From Hydractinia symbiolongicarpus (lineage: Eukaryota; Cnidaria; Hydrozoa; Anthoathecata; Hydractiniidae): a stretch of 64,000 bases of DNA. Positions 49,101 through 61,700 of the stretch are shown piece after piece. A program made the translations under genes and the position numbers. A model generated the notes under the pieces. That model was not told the DNA's origin. It searched no databases and saw only the letters and a list, made by a program, of their open reading frames with translations. The stretch covers positions 30,035,501-30,099,500 of the forward strand of contig NC_079878.1 of NCBI RefSeq assembly GCF_029227915.1, read 5' to 3'. Position 1 is the first letter of the stretch; every line of letters starts with the position of its first letter.

Positions 49101-50400
49101 CGGACTCGGCCCGTATAGTCAAAAGTATACAAAGAAAGTACCCAGGGAGTAAACTCATTTCCCGAACGATTTTTTAAATTATCTTTTCACCACTAAAACG
49201 CATGAGACTTGCAGTTTTCAAAAATGTTTTCATTTTTGATGAGACGCTTAATAAAAGAGGTTTAATCGCCGGCAACCGAAATCCCGCGATTTCCCGTAAA
49301 TCCCGGGCTTGGCCTGTATAGTCGAATGTATACAAAGAAAGTACCCTGTGAGTAAACTCATTTCCAGAACGATTTTTTAATTTATTTTTTCACCACTAAA
49401 ACGCATAAGACTTGTAGTTTTCAAAAATGTTTTCATTTTTGATGAGACGCTGAATAAAAGAAGTTTAATCGCCGGCAAACGAAAACCCGCGATTTCCCAT
49501 AAATCCCGGGCTTGGCCCGTATAGTCAAAAGTATACAAAGAAAGTACCCAGGAAGTAAACTCATTTCCCGAACGATTTTTTAATTTATTTTTTCACCACT
49601 AAAACGCATGAGACTTGTAGTTTTTAAAAATGTTTTCATTTTTGATGAGACGCTGAATAAAAGAAGTTTAATCGCCGGCAAACGAAAACCTGCGATTTCC
49701 CGTAAATCCCGGACTCGGCCCGTATAGTCAAAAGTATACAAAGAAAGTACCCAGGGAGGAAACTCATTTCCCGAACGATTTTTTAAATTTTTTTTACCAC
49801 TAAAACGCATGAGACTTGTAGTTTTCAAAAATGTTTTCATTTTTGATGAGACGCTTAATGAAAGAGGTTTAATCGCCGGCAAACGAAATCCCGCGATTTC
49901 CTGTAAATCCCGGGCTTCGCCCGTATAGTCGAATGTATACAAAGAAAGTACCCAGGGAGTAAACTCATTTCCCAAACGATTTTTTAAATTTTTTTTTCAC
50001 CACTAAAAGGCTTGAGACTTGTAGTTTTTAAAAATGTTTTCATTTTTGATGAGATGCTGAATGAAAGAAGTTTAATTGCCGGCAAACGAAAACCCGCGAC
50101 TTCCCGTAAATCCGGACTCGGGAAGTATAGTCAAAAGTATACAAAGGAAGTACCCAGGGAGTAAACTCATTTCCCGAACGATTTTTTAAATTATTATTTC
50201 ACCACTAAAGCCCATGATACTTGTAGTTTTTAAAAATGTTTTCATTTTTGATGAGACGCTGAATAAAAGAAGTATAATCGCCAGCAAACGAAAACCCGCG
50301 ACTTCCCGTAAATCCCAGACTTGGCCCGTATAGGCGAAAGTATACAAAGAAAGTACCCAGGGTGTAAACTCATTTGCCGAACGATTTTTTAAATTATTAT
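46135..50400. repeat. 10-monomer HOR (2026 bp) again, with a 7-monomer derivative
   Basis: GGGAAG at 46676 returns at 48702 (2026), and the flanking monomers near 46135 and 48161 match at the same spacing, as in 22950-27002. The type order (GAATTCCCG, CTAAAGGCC, GCCTTCCCG, AAAGTGTTTAATC, GAGAGTTGCAG, CCAGGGCTTGG) is the same. A further partial unit follows: 47.6-48.2 kb matches 48.8-49.4 kb at 1216 bases, and later positions match at 1419, so the second copy has one more monomer. The start of that copy is a hybrid near 48800 (GCCCATGATAC joined to TTTTAGTTTTC). Confidence 0.75.
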
Positions 50401-52900
50401 TTCACCACTAAAGGCCATAAGACTTGTAGTTTTTAAAAATGTTTTCATTTTTGATGAGACGCTGAATAAAAGAAGTTTAATCGCCGGCAAACGAAAACCT
50501 GCGATTTCCCGTAAATCCCGGACTCGGCCCGTATAGTCAAAAGTATACAAAGAAAGTACCCAGGGAGTAAACTCATTTCCCGAACGATTTTTTAAATTTT
50601 TTTTTCACCACTAAAACGCTTGAGACTTGTAGTTTTTAAAAATGTTTTCATTTTTGATGACACGCTTAATAAAAGAAGTTTATCGCCGGCAAACAAAAAC
50701 CCGCGACTTCCCGTAAATCCTGGACTCGGCCCGTATAGTCAAAAGTATACAAAGAAAGTACCCAGGGAGTAAACTCATTTCCCGAACGATTTTTTAAATT
50801 ATTATTTCACCACTTAAGCCCATGAGACTTGTAGTTTTTAAAAATGTTTTCATTTTTGATGAGACGCTGAATAAAAGAAGTTTAATCGCCGGCAAACGAA
50901 AACCCGCGACTTCCCGTAAATCCCGGACTCGGCCCGTATAGGCAAAAGTATACAAAGAAAGTACCCACGGTGTAAACTCATTTCCCGACCGATTTTTTAA
51001 ATTATTTTTTCACCACTAAAACGCATGAGACTTGTAGTTTTTAGAAATGTTTTCATTTTTGATGAGACGCTTAACGAAAGTGGTTTAATCGCCGGCAAAC
51101 GAAAACCCGCGATTTCCCGTAAATCCCGGGCTTGGCCCGTATAGTCGAATGTATACAAAGAAAGTACCCTGTGAGTAAACTCATTTCCAAAACGATTTTT
51201 GAAATTATCTTTTCACCACTAAAACGCATGAGACTTGCAGTTTTCAAAAATGTTTTCATTTTTGATGAGACGCTTAATGAAAGAAGTTTAATCGCCGGCA
51301 AACGAAATCCCGCGATTTCCCGTAAATCCCGGGCTTGGTCCGTATAGTCGAATGTATACAAAGAAAGTACCCTGTGAGTAAACTCATTTCCAGAACGATT
51401 TTTTAATTTATTTTTTCACCACTAAAACGCATGAGACTTGTAGTTTTCAAAAATGTTTTCATTTTTGATGAGACGCTGAATAAAAGAAGTTTAATCGCCG
51501 GCAAACGAAAACCCGCAATTTCCCGTTAATCCCGGACTCGGCCCATATAGTCGAAAGTATACAAAGAAAGTACCCAGGGAGTAAACTCATTTCCCGAACA
51601 ATTTTTTAAATTTTTTTTTTACCACTAAAACGCACGAGACTTGTAGTTTTCAAAAATGTTTTCACTTTTGATGAGACGCTTAATGAAAGAGGTTTAATCG
51701 CCGGCAAACGAAATCCCGCGATTTCCCGGAAATCCCGGGTTTGGCCCGTATAGTCGAATGTATACAAAGAAAGTACCCAGGGAGTAAACTCATTTCCCGA
51801 ACGATTTTTTAAATTTTTTTTTCACCACTAAAACGCTTGAGACTTGTAGTTTTTAAAAATGTTTTCATTTTTGATGAGACGCTGAATAAAAGAAGTTTAA
51901 TCGCTGGCAAACGAAAACCCGCGACTTCCCGTAAATCCTGGACTCGGCCCGTATAGTCAAAAGTATACAAAGAAAGTACCCAGGTTGTAAACTCATTTCC
52001 CGAACGATTTTTTAAATTATTATTTCACCACTAAAACGCATAAGACTTGTAGTTTTCGAAAATGTTTTTATTTTTGATGAGACGCTTAATGAAAGAGGTT
52101 TAATCGCCGGCAAACGAAAACCCGCGATTTCCCGTAAATCCCGGGCTTGGCCCGTATAGTCAAAAGTATACAAAGAAAGTACCCATGAAGAAAAATCATT
52201 TCCCGACCGATTTTTTAAATTATTTTTTCACCACTAAAACGCATGAGACTTGTAGTTTTTAGAAATGTTTTCATTTTTGATGAGACGCTTAATGAAAGTG
52301 GTTTAATCGCCGGCAAACGAAAACCCGCGATTTCCCGTAAATCCCGGGCTTGGCCCGTATAGTCGAATGTATACAAAGAAAGTACCCTGTGAGTAAACTC
52401 ATTTCCAAAACGATTTTTGAAATTATCTTTTCACCACTAAAACGCATGAGACTTGCAGTTTTCAAAAATGTTTTCATTTTTGATGAGACGCTTAATGAAA
52501 GAAGTTTAATCGCCGGCAAACGAAATCCCGCGATTTCCCGTAAATCCCGGGCTTGGTCCGTATAGTCGAATGTATACAAAGAAAGTACCCTGTGAGTAAA
52601 CTCATTTCCAGAACGATTTTTTAATTTATTTTTTCACCATTAAAACGCATGAGACTTGTAGTTTTCAAAAATGTTTTCATTTTTGATGAGACGCTGAATA
52701 AAAGAAGTTTAATCGCCGGCAAACGAAAACCTGCGATTTCCCGTTAATCCCGGACTCGGCCCGTATAGTCAAAAGTATACAAAGAAAGTACCTAGGGAGT
52801 AAACTCATTTCCCGAACGATTTTTTAAATTTTTTTTTTACCACTAAAACGCATGAGACTTGTAGTTTTCAAAAATGTTTTCACTTCTGATGAGACGCTTA
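50401..52900. repeat. Return of T-family monomers (block 3) with 6-monomer spacing
   Basis: The CTAAAGGCC monomer, CTCGGCCCG monomer, GACACGCTT (50659), CTTAAGCCC, CCCACGGTG and T7 (51132) follow in the same order as at 35.6-36.7 kb. The offset between the two blocks is about 14.6-14.8 kb. A second T7 begins at 52350, 1218 bases after the first. The intervening junction near 52180-52210 is a hybrid with several private changes (CCCATGAAGAAAAATCATTT). Confidence 0.8.
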
Positions 52901-55900
52901 ATGAAAGAGGTTTAATCGCCGGCAAACGAAATCCCGCGATTTCCCGTAAATCCCGGGCTTGGCCCGTATAGTCGAATGTATACAAAGAAAGTACCCAGGG
53001 AGTAAAGTCATTTCCCGAACGATTTTTAAAATTTTTTTTTCACCACTAAAACGCTTGAGACTTGTAGTTTTTAAAAATGTTTTCATTTTTGATGAGACGC
53101 TGAATAAAAGAAGTTTAATCGCTGGCAAACGAAAACCCGCGACTTCCCGTAAATCCTGGACTCGGCCCGTATAGGCAAAAGTATACAAAGAAAGTACCCA
53201 GGGTGTAAACTCATTTCCCGAACGATTTTTTAAATTTTTTTTTCACCACTAAAAGGCTTGAGACTTGTAGTTTTTAAAAATGTTTTCATTTTTGATGAGA
53301 TGCTGAATGAAAGGAGTTTAATCGCCGGCAAACGAAAACCCGCGACTTCCCGTAAATCTGGACTCGGGAAGTATAGTCAAAAGTATACAAAGGAAGTACC
53401 CAGGGAGTAAACTCATTTCCCGAACGATTTTTTAAATTATTATTTCACCACCAAAGCCCATGAGACTTGTAGTTTTTAAAAATGTTTTCATTTTTGATGA
53501 GACGCTGAATAAAAGAGGTTTAATCGCCGGCAAACGAAATCCCGCGATTTCCCGTAAATCCCGGGCTTGGCCCGTATAGTCGAATGTAAACAAAGAAAGT
53601 ACCCAGGGAGTAAACTCATTTCCCGAACGATTTTTAAAATTTTTTTTTCACCACTAAAACGCTTGAGACTTGTAGATTTTAAAAATGTTTTCATTTTTGA
53701 TGAGACGCTGAATAAAAGAAGTTTAATCGCTGGCAAACGAAAACCCGCGACTTCCCGTAAATCCGGAGTGTAAACTCATTTCCCGAACGATTTTTTAAAT
53801 TTTTTTTTCACCACTAAAAGGCTTGAGACTTGTAGTTTTTAAAAATGTTTTTATTTTTGATGAGATGCTGAATGAAAGGAGTTTAATCGCCGGCAAACGA
53901 AAACCCGCGACTTCCCGTAAATCCGGACTCGGGAAGTATAGTCAAAAGTATACAAAGGAAGTACCCAGGGAGTAAACTCATTTCCCGAACGATTTTTTAA
54001 ATTATTATTTCACCACTAAAGCCCATGAGACTTGTAGTTTTTAAAAATGTTTTCATTTTTGATGAGACGCTGAATAAAAGAGGTTTAATCGCCGGCAAAC
54101 GAAATCCCGCGATTTCCCGTAAATCCCGGGCTTGGCCCGTATAGTCGAATGTAAACAAAGAAAGTACCCAGGGAGTAAACTCATTTCCCGAACGATTTTT
54201 TAAATTTTTTTTTCACCACTAAAACGCTTGAGACTTGTAGTTTTTAAAAATGTTTTCATTTTTAATGGGACGCTGAATAAAAGAAGTTTAATCGCTGGCA
54301 AACGAAAACCCGCGACTTCCCGTAAATCCGGACTCGGCCCGTATAGGCAAAAGTATACAAAGAAAGTACCCAGGGAGTAAACTCATTTCCCGAACGATTT
54401 TTTAAATTATTATTTCACCACTAAAGCCCATGAGACTTGTAGTTTTTAAAAATGTTTTCATTTTTGATGAGACGCTGAATAAAAGAAGTTTAATCGCCGG
54501 CAAATGAAAACCTGCGATTTCCCGTTAATCCCGGACTCGGCCCGTATAGTCAAAAGTATACAAAGAAAGTACCCAGGAAGTAAACTCATTTCCCGAACGA
54601 TTTTTTAAATTTTTTTTTTACCACTAAAACGCATGAGACTTGTAGTTTTCAAAAATGTTTTCACTTTTGATGAGACGCTTAATGAAAGAGGTTTAATCGC
54701 CGGCAAACGAAATCCCGCGATTTCCCGTAAATCCCGGGCTTGGCCCGTATAGTCGAATGTAAACAAAGGAAGTACCCAGGGAGTAAACTCATTTCCCGAA
54801 CGGAGTTTAAAATTTTTTTTTCACCACTAAAACGCTTGAGACTTGTAGTTTTTAAAAATGTTTTCATTTTTGATGAGACGCTGAATAAAAGAAGTTTAAT
54901 CGCTGGCAAACGAAAACCCGCGACTTCCCGTAAATCCTGGACTCGGCCCGTATAGGCAAAAGTATACAAAGAAAGTACCCAGGGTGTAAACTCATTTCCC
55001 GAACGATTTTTTAAAATTTTTTTTCACCACTAAAAGGCTTGAGACTTGTAGTTTTTAAAAATGTTTTCATTTTTGATGAGATGCTGAATGAAAGGAGTTT
55101 AATCGCCGGCAAACGAAAACCCGCGACTTCCCGTAAATCCGGACTCGGGAAGTATAGTCAAAAGTATACAAAGGAAGTACCCAGGGAGTAAACTCATTTC
55201 CCGAACGATTTTTTAAATTATTATTTCACCACTAAAGCCCATGAGACTTGTAGTTTTTAAAAATGTTTTCATTTTTGATGAGACGCTGAATAAAAGAGGT
55301 TTAATCGCCGGCAAACGAAATCCCGCGATTTCCCGTAAATCCCGGGCTTGGCCCGTATAGTCGAATGTAAACAAAGAAAGTACCCAGGGAGTAAACTCAT
55401 TTCCCGAACGATTTTTTAAATTTTTTTTTCACCACTAAAACGCTTGAGACTTGTAGTTTTTAAAAATGTTTTCATTTTTAATGGGACGCTGAATAAAAGA
55501 AGTTTAATCGCTGGCAAACGAAAACCCGCGACTTCCCGTAAATCCGGACTCGGCCCGTATAGGCAAAAGTATACAAAGAAAGTACCCAGGGAGTAAACTC
55601 ATTTCCCGAACGATTTTTTAAATTATTATTTCACCACTAAAGCCCATGAGACTTGTAGTTTTTAAAAATGTTTTCATTTTTGATGAGACGCTGAATAAAA
55701 GAAGTTTAATCGCCGGCAAACGAAAACCTGCGATTTCCCGTTAATCCCGGACTCGGCCCGTATAGTCAAAAGTATACAAAGAAAGTACCCAGGGAGTAAA
55801 CTCATTTCCCGAACGATTTTTTAAATTTTTTTTTTACCACTAAAACGCATGAGACTTGTAGTTTTCAAAAATGTTTTCACTTTTGATGAGACGCTTAATG

Positions 55901-56220
55901 AAAGAGGTTTAATCGCCGGCAAACGAAATCCCGCGATTTCCCGTAAATCCCGGGCTTGGCCCGTATAGTCGAATGTATACAAAGAAAGTACCCAGGGAGT
56001 AAACTCATTTCCCGAACGATTTTTAAAATTTTTTTTTCACCACTAAAACGCTTGAGACTTGTAGTTTTTAAAAATGTTTTCATTTTTGATGAGACGCTGA
56101 ATAAAAGAAGTTTAATCGCTGGCAAACGAAAACCCGCGACTTCCCGTAAATCCTGGACTCGGCCCGTATAGGCAAAAGTATACAAAGAAAGTACCCAGGG
56201 TGTAAACTCATTTCCCGAAC
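52901..56220. repeat. Domain with 6-monomer duplication (1216 bp) and GTAAAC variant
   Basis: GAGATGCTGAATGAAAGG occurs at 53297, 53862 and 55078; the last two are 1216 apart, as are AATGGGACG at 54263 and 55480. The variant GAATGTAAACAAAG replaces GAATGTATACAAAG at about 53584, 54151, 54757 and 55366 and appears private to this block. The duplication runs about 53.77-54.98 and 54.99-56.20 kb. One T run in the first copy is replaced by CGGAGTTTAAAATTT near 54801. Confidence 0.8.
53661..53820. repeat. Truncated monomer (about 160 bp)
   Basis: GCTTGAGACT at 53661 returns after only 160 bases at 53821. At 53761-53772 the sequence goes from AAATCCGGA straight into GTGTAAACTC. The normal CTCGGCCCGTATAGG ... 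GTACCCAGG part (about 42-43 bases) is missing. This removes the G+C-rich dyad, the CENP-B-box-like position and the GTATAC site. It is the only large deletion inside a monomer that I found. Confidence 0.85.
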
Positions 56221-58112
56221 GATTTTTTATATTTTTTTTTCACCGCTAAAAGGCTTGAGACTTGTAGTTTTTAAAAATGTTTTGATTTTTAATGGGACGC
56301 TGAATAAAAGAGGTTTAATCGCCGGCAAACGAAATCCCGCGATTTCCCGTAAATCCCGGGCTTGGCCCGTATAGTCGAATGTATACAAAGAAAGTACCCA
56401 GGGAGTAAACTCATTTCCCGAACGATTTTTTAAATTTTTTTTTCACCACTAAAACGCTTGAGACTTGTAGTTTTTAAAAATGTTTTCATTTTTAATGGGA
56501 CGCTGAATAAAAGAAGTTTAATCGCTGGCAAACGAAAACCCGCGACTTCCCGTAAATCCGGACTCGGCCCGTATAGTCAAAAGTATACAAAGAAAGTACC
56601 CAGGGAGTAAACTCATTTCCCGAACGATTTTTTAATATATTATTTCACCACTAAAGCCCATGAGACTTGTAGTTTTTAAAAATGTTTTCATTTTTGATGA
56701 GACGCTGAATAAAAGAAGTTTAATCGCCGGCAAACGAAAACCCGCGACTTCCCGTAAATCCCGGACTCGGCCCGTATAGTCGAATGTATACAAAGAAAGT
56801 AACCTGTGAGTAAACTCATTTCTTAAACGATTTTTTAAATTTTTTTTCACCACTAAAACGCTTGAGACTTGTAGTTTTTAAAAATGTTTTCATTTTTGAT
56901 GAGACGCTAAATAAAAGAAGTTTAATTGCCGGCAAACAAAAACCCGCGACTTCCCGTAAATCCGGACTCGGCCCGTATAGTCAAAAGTATACAAAGAAAG
57001 TACCCAGGAAGTAAACTCATTTCTAGAACGATTTTTTAATTTATTTTTTCACCACTAAAACGCATAAGACTTGTAGTTTTCAAAAATGTTTTCATTTTTG
57101 ATGAGACGCTGAATAAAAGAAGTTTAATCGCCGGCAAACGAAATCCCGCGATTTCCCGTAAATCCCGGGCTTGGCCCGTATAGTCGCATGTATACAAAGA
57201 AAGTACCCAGGGAGTAAACTCATTTCCCGAACGATTTTTTAAATTTTTTTTTCACCACTAAAACGCTTGAGACTTGTAGTTTTTAAAAATGTTTTCATTT
57301 TTAATGGGACGCTGAATAAAAGAAGTTTAATCGCTGGCAAACGAAAACCCGCGACTTCCCGTAAATCCGGACTCGGCCCGTATAGTCAAAAGTATACAAA
57401 GAAAGTACCCAGGGAGTAAACTCATTTCCCGAACGATTTTTTAATATATTATTTCACCACTAAAGCCCATGAGACTTGTAGTTTTTAAAAATGTTTTCAT
57501 TTTTGATGAGACGCTGAATAAAAGAAGTTTAATCGCCGGCAAACGAAAACCCGCGACTTCCCGTAAATCCCGGACTCGGCCCGTATAGTCGAATGTATAC
57601 AAAGAAAGTAACCTGTGAGTAAACTCATTTCTTAAACGATTTTTTAAATTTTTTTTCACCACTAAAACGCTTGAGACTTGTAGTTTTTAAAAATGTTTTC
57701 ATTTTTGATGAGACGCTAAATAAAAGAAGTTTAATTGCCGGCAAACAAAAACCCGCGACTTCCCGTAAATCCGGACTCGGCCCGTATAGTCAAAAGTATA
57801 CAAAGAAAGTACCCAGGGAGTAAACTCATTTCTAGAACGATTTTTTAATTTATTTTTTCACCACTAAAACGCATAAGACTTGTAGTTTTCAAAAATGTTT
57901 TCATTTTTGATGAGACGCTGAATAAAAGAAGTTTAATCGCCGGCAAACGAAATCCCGCGATTTCCCATAAATTCCGGGCTTGGCCCGTATAGTCACAGGT
58001 ATACCAAGAAAGTACCCAGGAAGTAAACTCATTTCCCGAACGATTTTTTAATTTATTTTTTCACCACTAAAACGCATGGGACTTGTAGTTTTTAGAAATG
58101 TTTTCATTTTTG
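56221..58112. repeat. 4-monomer tandem duplication (about 810 bp)
   Basis: AATGGGACG at 56493 returns at 57303 (810). The block with CGATTTTTTAATATATT, AACCTGTGAG and CATTTCTTAAACG returns at 809-810 bases (56632 and 57441). A further AATGGG monomer, with TTTTGATTTTT and CACCGCTAAAAGG, lies just before at 56291. CATTTCTAGAACG monomers occur near 57018 and 57828. Confidence 0.8.
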
Positions 58113-61100
58113 ATGAGACGCTTAATGAAAGTGTTTAATCGCCGGCAAACGAAAACCCGCGATTTCCCGTAAATCCCGGGCTTGGCCCGTATAGTCGAAT
58201 GTATACAAAGAAAGTACCCTGTGAGTAAACTCATTTCCAAAACGATTTTTTAAATTATCTTTTCACCACTAAAACGCATGAGAGTTGCAGTTTTCAAAAA
58301 TGTTTTCATTTTTGATGAGACGCTTAATGAAAGAGGTTTAATCGCCGGCAAACGAAATCCCGCGATTTCCCGTAAATCCAGGGCTTGGCCCGTATAGTCG
58401 AATGTATACAAAGAAAGTACCCTGTGAGTAAACTCATTTCCAGAACGATTTTTTAATTTATTTTTTCACCACTAAAACGCATAAGACTTGTAGTTTTCAA
58501 AAATGTTTTCATTTTTGATGAGACGCTGAATAAAAGAGGTTTAATCACCGGCAAACGAAAACCCGCGATTTCCCATAAATCCCGGGCTTGGCCCGTATAG
58601 TCAAAAGTATACAAAGAAAGTACCCAGGAAGTAAACTCATTTCCCGAACAATTTTTTAATTTATTTTTTCACCACTAAAACGCATGAGACTTGTAGTTTT
58701 TAAAAATGTTTTCATTTTTGATGAGACGCTGAATAAAAGAAGTTTAATCGCTGGCAAACGAAAACCTGCGATTTCCCGTAAATCCCGGACTCGGCCCGTA
58801 TAGTCAAAAGTATACAAAGAAAGTACCCAGGGAGTAAACTCATTTCCCGAACGATTTTTTAAATTATCTTTTCACCACTAAAACGCATGAGACTTGCAGT
58901 TTTCAAAAATGTTTTCATTTTTGATGAGACGCTTAATAAAAGAGGTTTAATCGCCGGCAACCGAAATCCCGCGATTTCCCGTAAATCCCGGGCTTGGCCT
59001 GTATAGTCGAATGTATACAAAGAAAGTACCCTGTGAGTAAACTCATTTCCAGAACGATTTTTTAATTTATTTTTTCACCACTAAAACGCATGAGACTTGT
59101 AGTTTTTAAAAATGTTTTCATTTTTGATGAGACGCTGAATAAAAGAAGTTTAATCGCCGGCAAACGAAAACCTGCGATTTCCCGTAAATCCCGGACTCGG
59201 CCCGTATAGTCAAAAGTATACAAAGAAAGTACCCAGGTAGTAAACTCATTTCCCGAACGATTTTTTAAATTTTTTTTTACCACTAAAACGCATGAGACTT
59301 GTAGTTTTCAAAAATGTTTTCATTTTTGATGAGACGCTTAATGAAAGAGGTTTAATCGCCGGCAAACGAAATCCCGCGATTTCCTGTAAATCCCGGGCTC
59401 GGCCCGTATAGTCGAATGTATACAAAGAAAGTACCCAGGGAGTAAACTCATTTCCCAAACGATTTTTTAAATTTTTTTTTCACCACTAAAAGGCTTGAGA
59501 CTTGTAGTTTTTAAAAATGTTTTCATTTTTGATGAGATGCTGAATGAAAGAAGTTAATCGCCGGCAAACGAAAACCCGCGACTTCCCGTAAATCCGGACT
59601 CGGGAAGTATAGTCAAAAGTATACAAAGAAAGTACCCAGGGAGTAAACTCATTTCCCGAACGATTTTTTAATATATTATTTCACCACTAAAGCCCATGAG
59701 ACTTGTAGTTTTTAAAAATGTTTTCATTTTTGATGAGACGCTGAATAAAAGAAGTTTAATCGCCGGCAAACGAAAACCCGCGACTTCCCGTAAATCCCGG
59801 ACTCGGCCCGTATAGTCGAATGTATACAAAGAAAGTAACCTGTGAGTAAACTCATTTCTTAAACGATTTTTTAAATTTTTTTTCACCACTAAAACGCTTG
59901 AGACTTGTAGTTTTTAAAAATGTTTTCATTTTTGATGAGACGCTAAATAAAAGAAGTTTAATTGCCGGCAAACAAAAACCCGCGACTTCCCGTAAATCCG
60001 GACTCGGCCCGTATAGTCAAAAGTATACAAAGAAAGTACCCAGGGAGTAAACTCATTTCTAGAACGATTTTTTAATTTATTTTTTCACCACTAAAACGCA
60101 TAAGACTTGTAGTTTTCAAAAATGTTTTCATTTTTGATGAGACGCTGAATAAAAGAAGTTTAATCGCCGGCAAACGAAATCCCGCGATTTCCCATAAATT
60201 CCGGGCTTGGCCCGTATAGTCACAGGTATACCAAGAAAGTACCCAGGAAGTAAACTCATTTCCCGAACGATTTTTTAATTTATTTTTTCACCACTAAAAC
60301 GCATGGGACTTGTAGTTTTTAGAAATGTTTTCATTTTTGATGAGACGCTTAATGAAAGTGTTTAATCGCCGGCAAACGAAAACCCGCGATTTCCCGTAAA
60401 TCCCGGGCTTGGCCCGTATAGTCGAATGTATACAAAGAAAGTACCCTGTGAGTAAACTCATTTCCAAAACGATTTTTTAAATTATCTTTTCACCACTAAA
60501 ACGCATGAGAGTTGCAGTTTTCAAAAATGTTTTCATTTTTGATGAGACGCTTAATGAAAGAGGTTTAATCGCCGGCAAACGAAATCCCGCGATTTCCCGT
60601 AAATCCAGGGCTTGGCCCGTATAGTCGAATGTATACAAAGAAAGTACCCTGTGAGTAAACTCATTTCCAGAACGATTTTTTAATTTATTTTTTCACCACT
60701 AAAACGCATAAGACTTGTAGTTTTCAAAAATGTTTTCATTTTTGATGAGACGCTGAATAAAAGAGGTTTAATCACCGGCAAACGAAAACCCGCGATTTCC
60801 CATAAATCCCGGGCTTGGCCCGTATAGTCAAAAGTATACAAAGAAAGTACCCAGGAAGTAAACTCATTTCCCGAACAATTTTTTAATTTATTTTTTCACC
60901 ACTAAAACGCATGAGACTTGTAGTTTTTAAAAATGTTTTCATTTTTGATGAGACGCTGAATAAAAGAAGTTTAATCGCTGGCAAACGAAAACCTGCGATT
61001 TCCCGTAAATCCCGGACTCGGCCCGTATAGTCAAAAGTATACAAAGAAAGTACCCAGGGAGTAAACTCATTTCCCGAACGATTTTTTAAATTATCTTTTC

Positions 61101-61700
61101 ACCACTAAAACGCATGAGACTTGCAGTTTTCAAAAATGTTTTCATTTTTGATGAGACGCTTAATAAAAGAGGTTTAATCGCCGGCAACCGAAATCCCGCG
61201 ATTTCCCGTAAATCCCGGGCTTGGCCTGTATAGTCGAATGTATACAAAGAAAGTACCCTGTGAGTAAACTCATTTCCAGAACGATTTTTTAATTTATTTT
61301 TTCACCACTAAAACGCATAAGACTTGTAGTTTTCAAAAATGTTTTCATTTTTGATGAGACGCTGAATAAAAGAAGTTTAATCGCCGGCAAACGAAAACCC
61401 GCGATTTCCCATAAATCCCGGGCTTGGCCCGTATAGTCAAAAGTATACAAAGAAAGTACCCAGGAAGTAAACTCATTTCCCGAACGATTTTTTAATTTAT
61501 TTTTTCACCACTAAAACGCATGAGACTTGTAGTTTTTAAAAATGTTTTCATTTTTGATGAGACGCTGAATAAAAGAAGTTTAATCGCCGGCAAACGAAAA
61601 CCTGCGATTTCCCGTAAATCCCGGACTCGGCCCGTATAGTCAAAAGTATACAAAGAAAGTACCCAGGTAGTAAACTCATTTCCCGAACGATTTTTTAAAT
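57441..61700. repeat. 11/12-monomer tandem duplication (2227 and 2430 bp spacing)
   Basis: The CACAGGTATACCAAG motif at 57994 returns at 60221, and CCAGGGCTTGG and GGCCTGTATAG markers also return at 2227 bases. After about 59050 the spacing becomes 2430 (monomers near 59062 and 61492), because the second copy holds one extra monomer (CATAAG, CCCATAAATCCC, AGGAAG). The first copy has a hybrid there, TTTATTTTTT joined to GCATGAGACTTG, consistent with loss of one monomer by unequal exchange. Confidence 0.8.
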
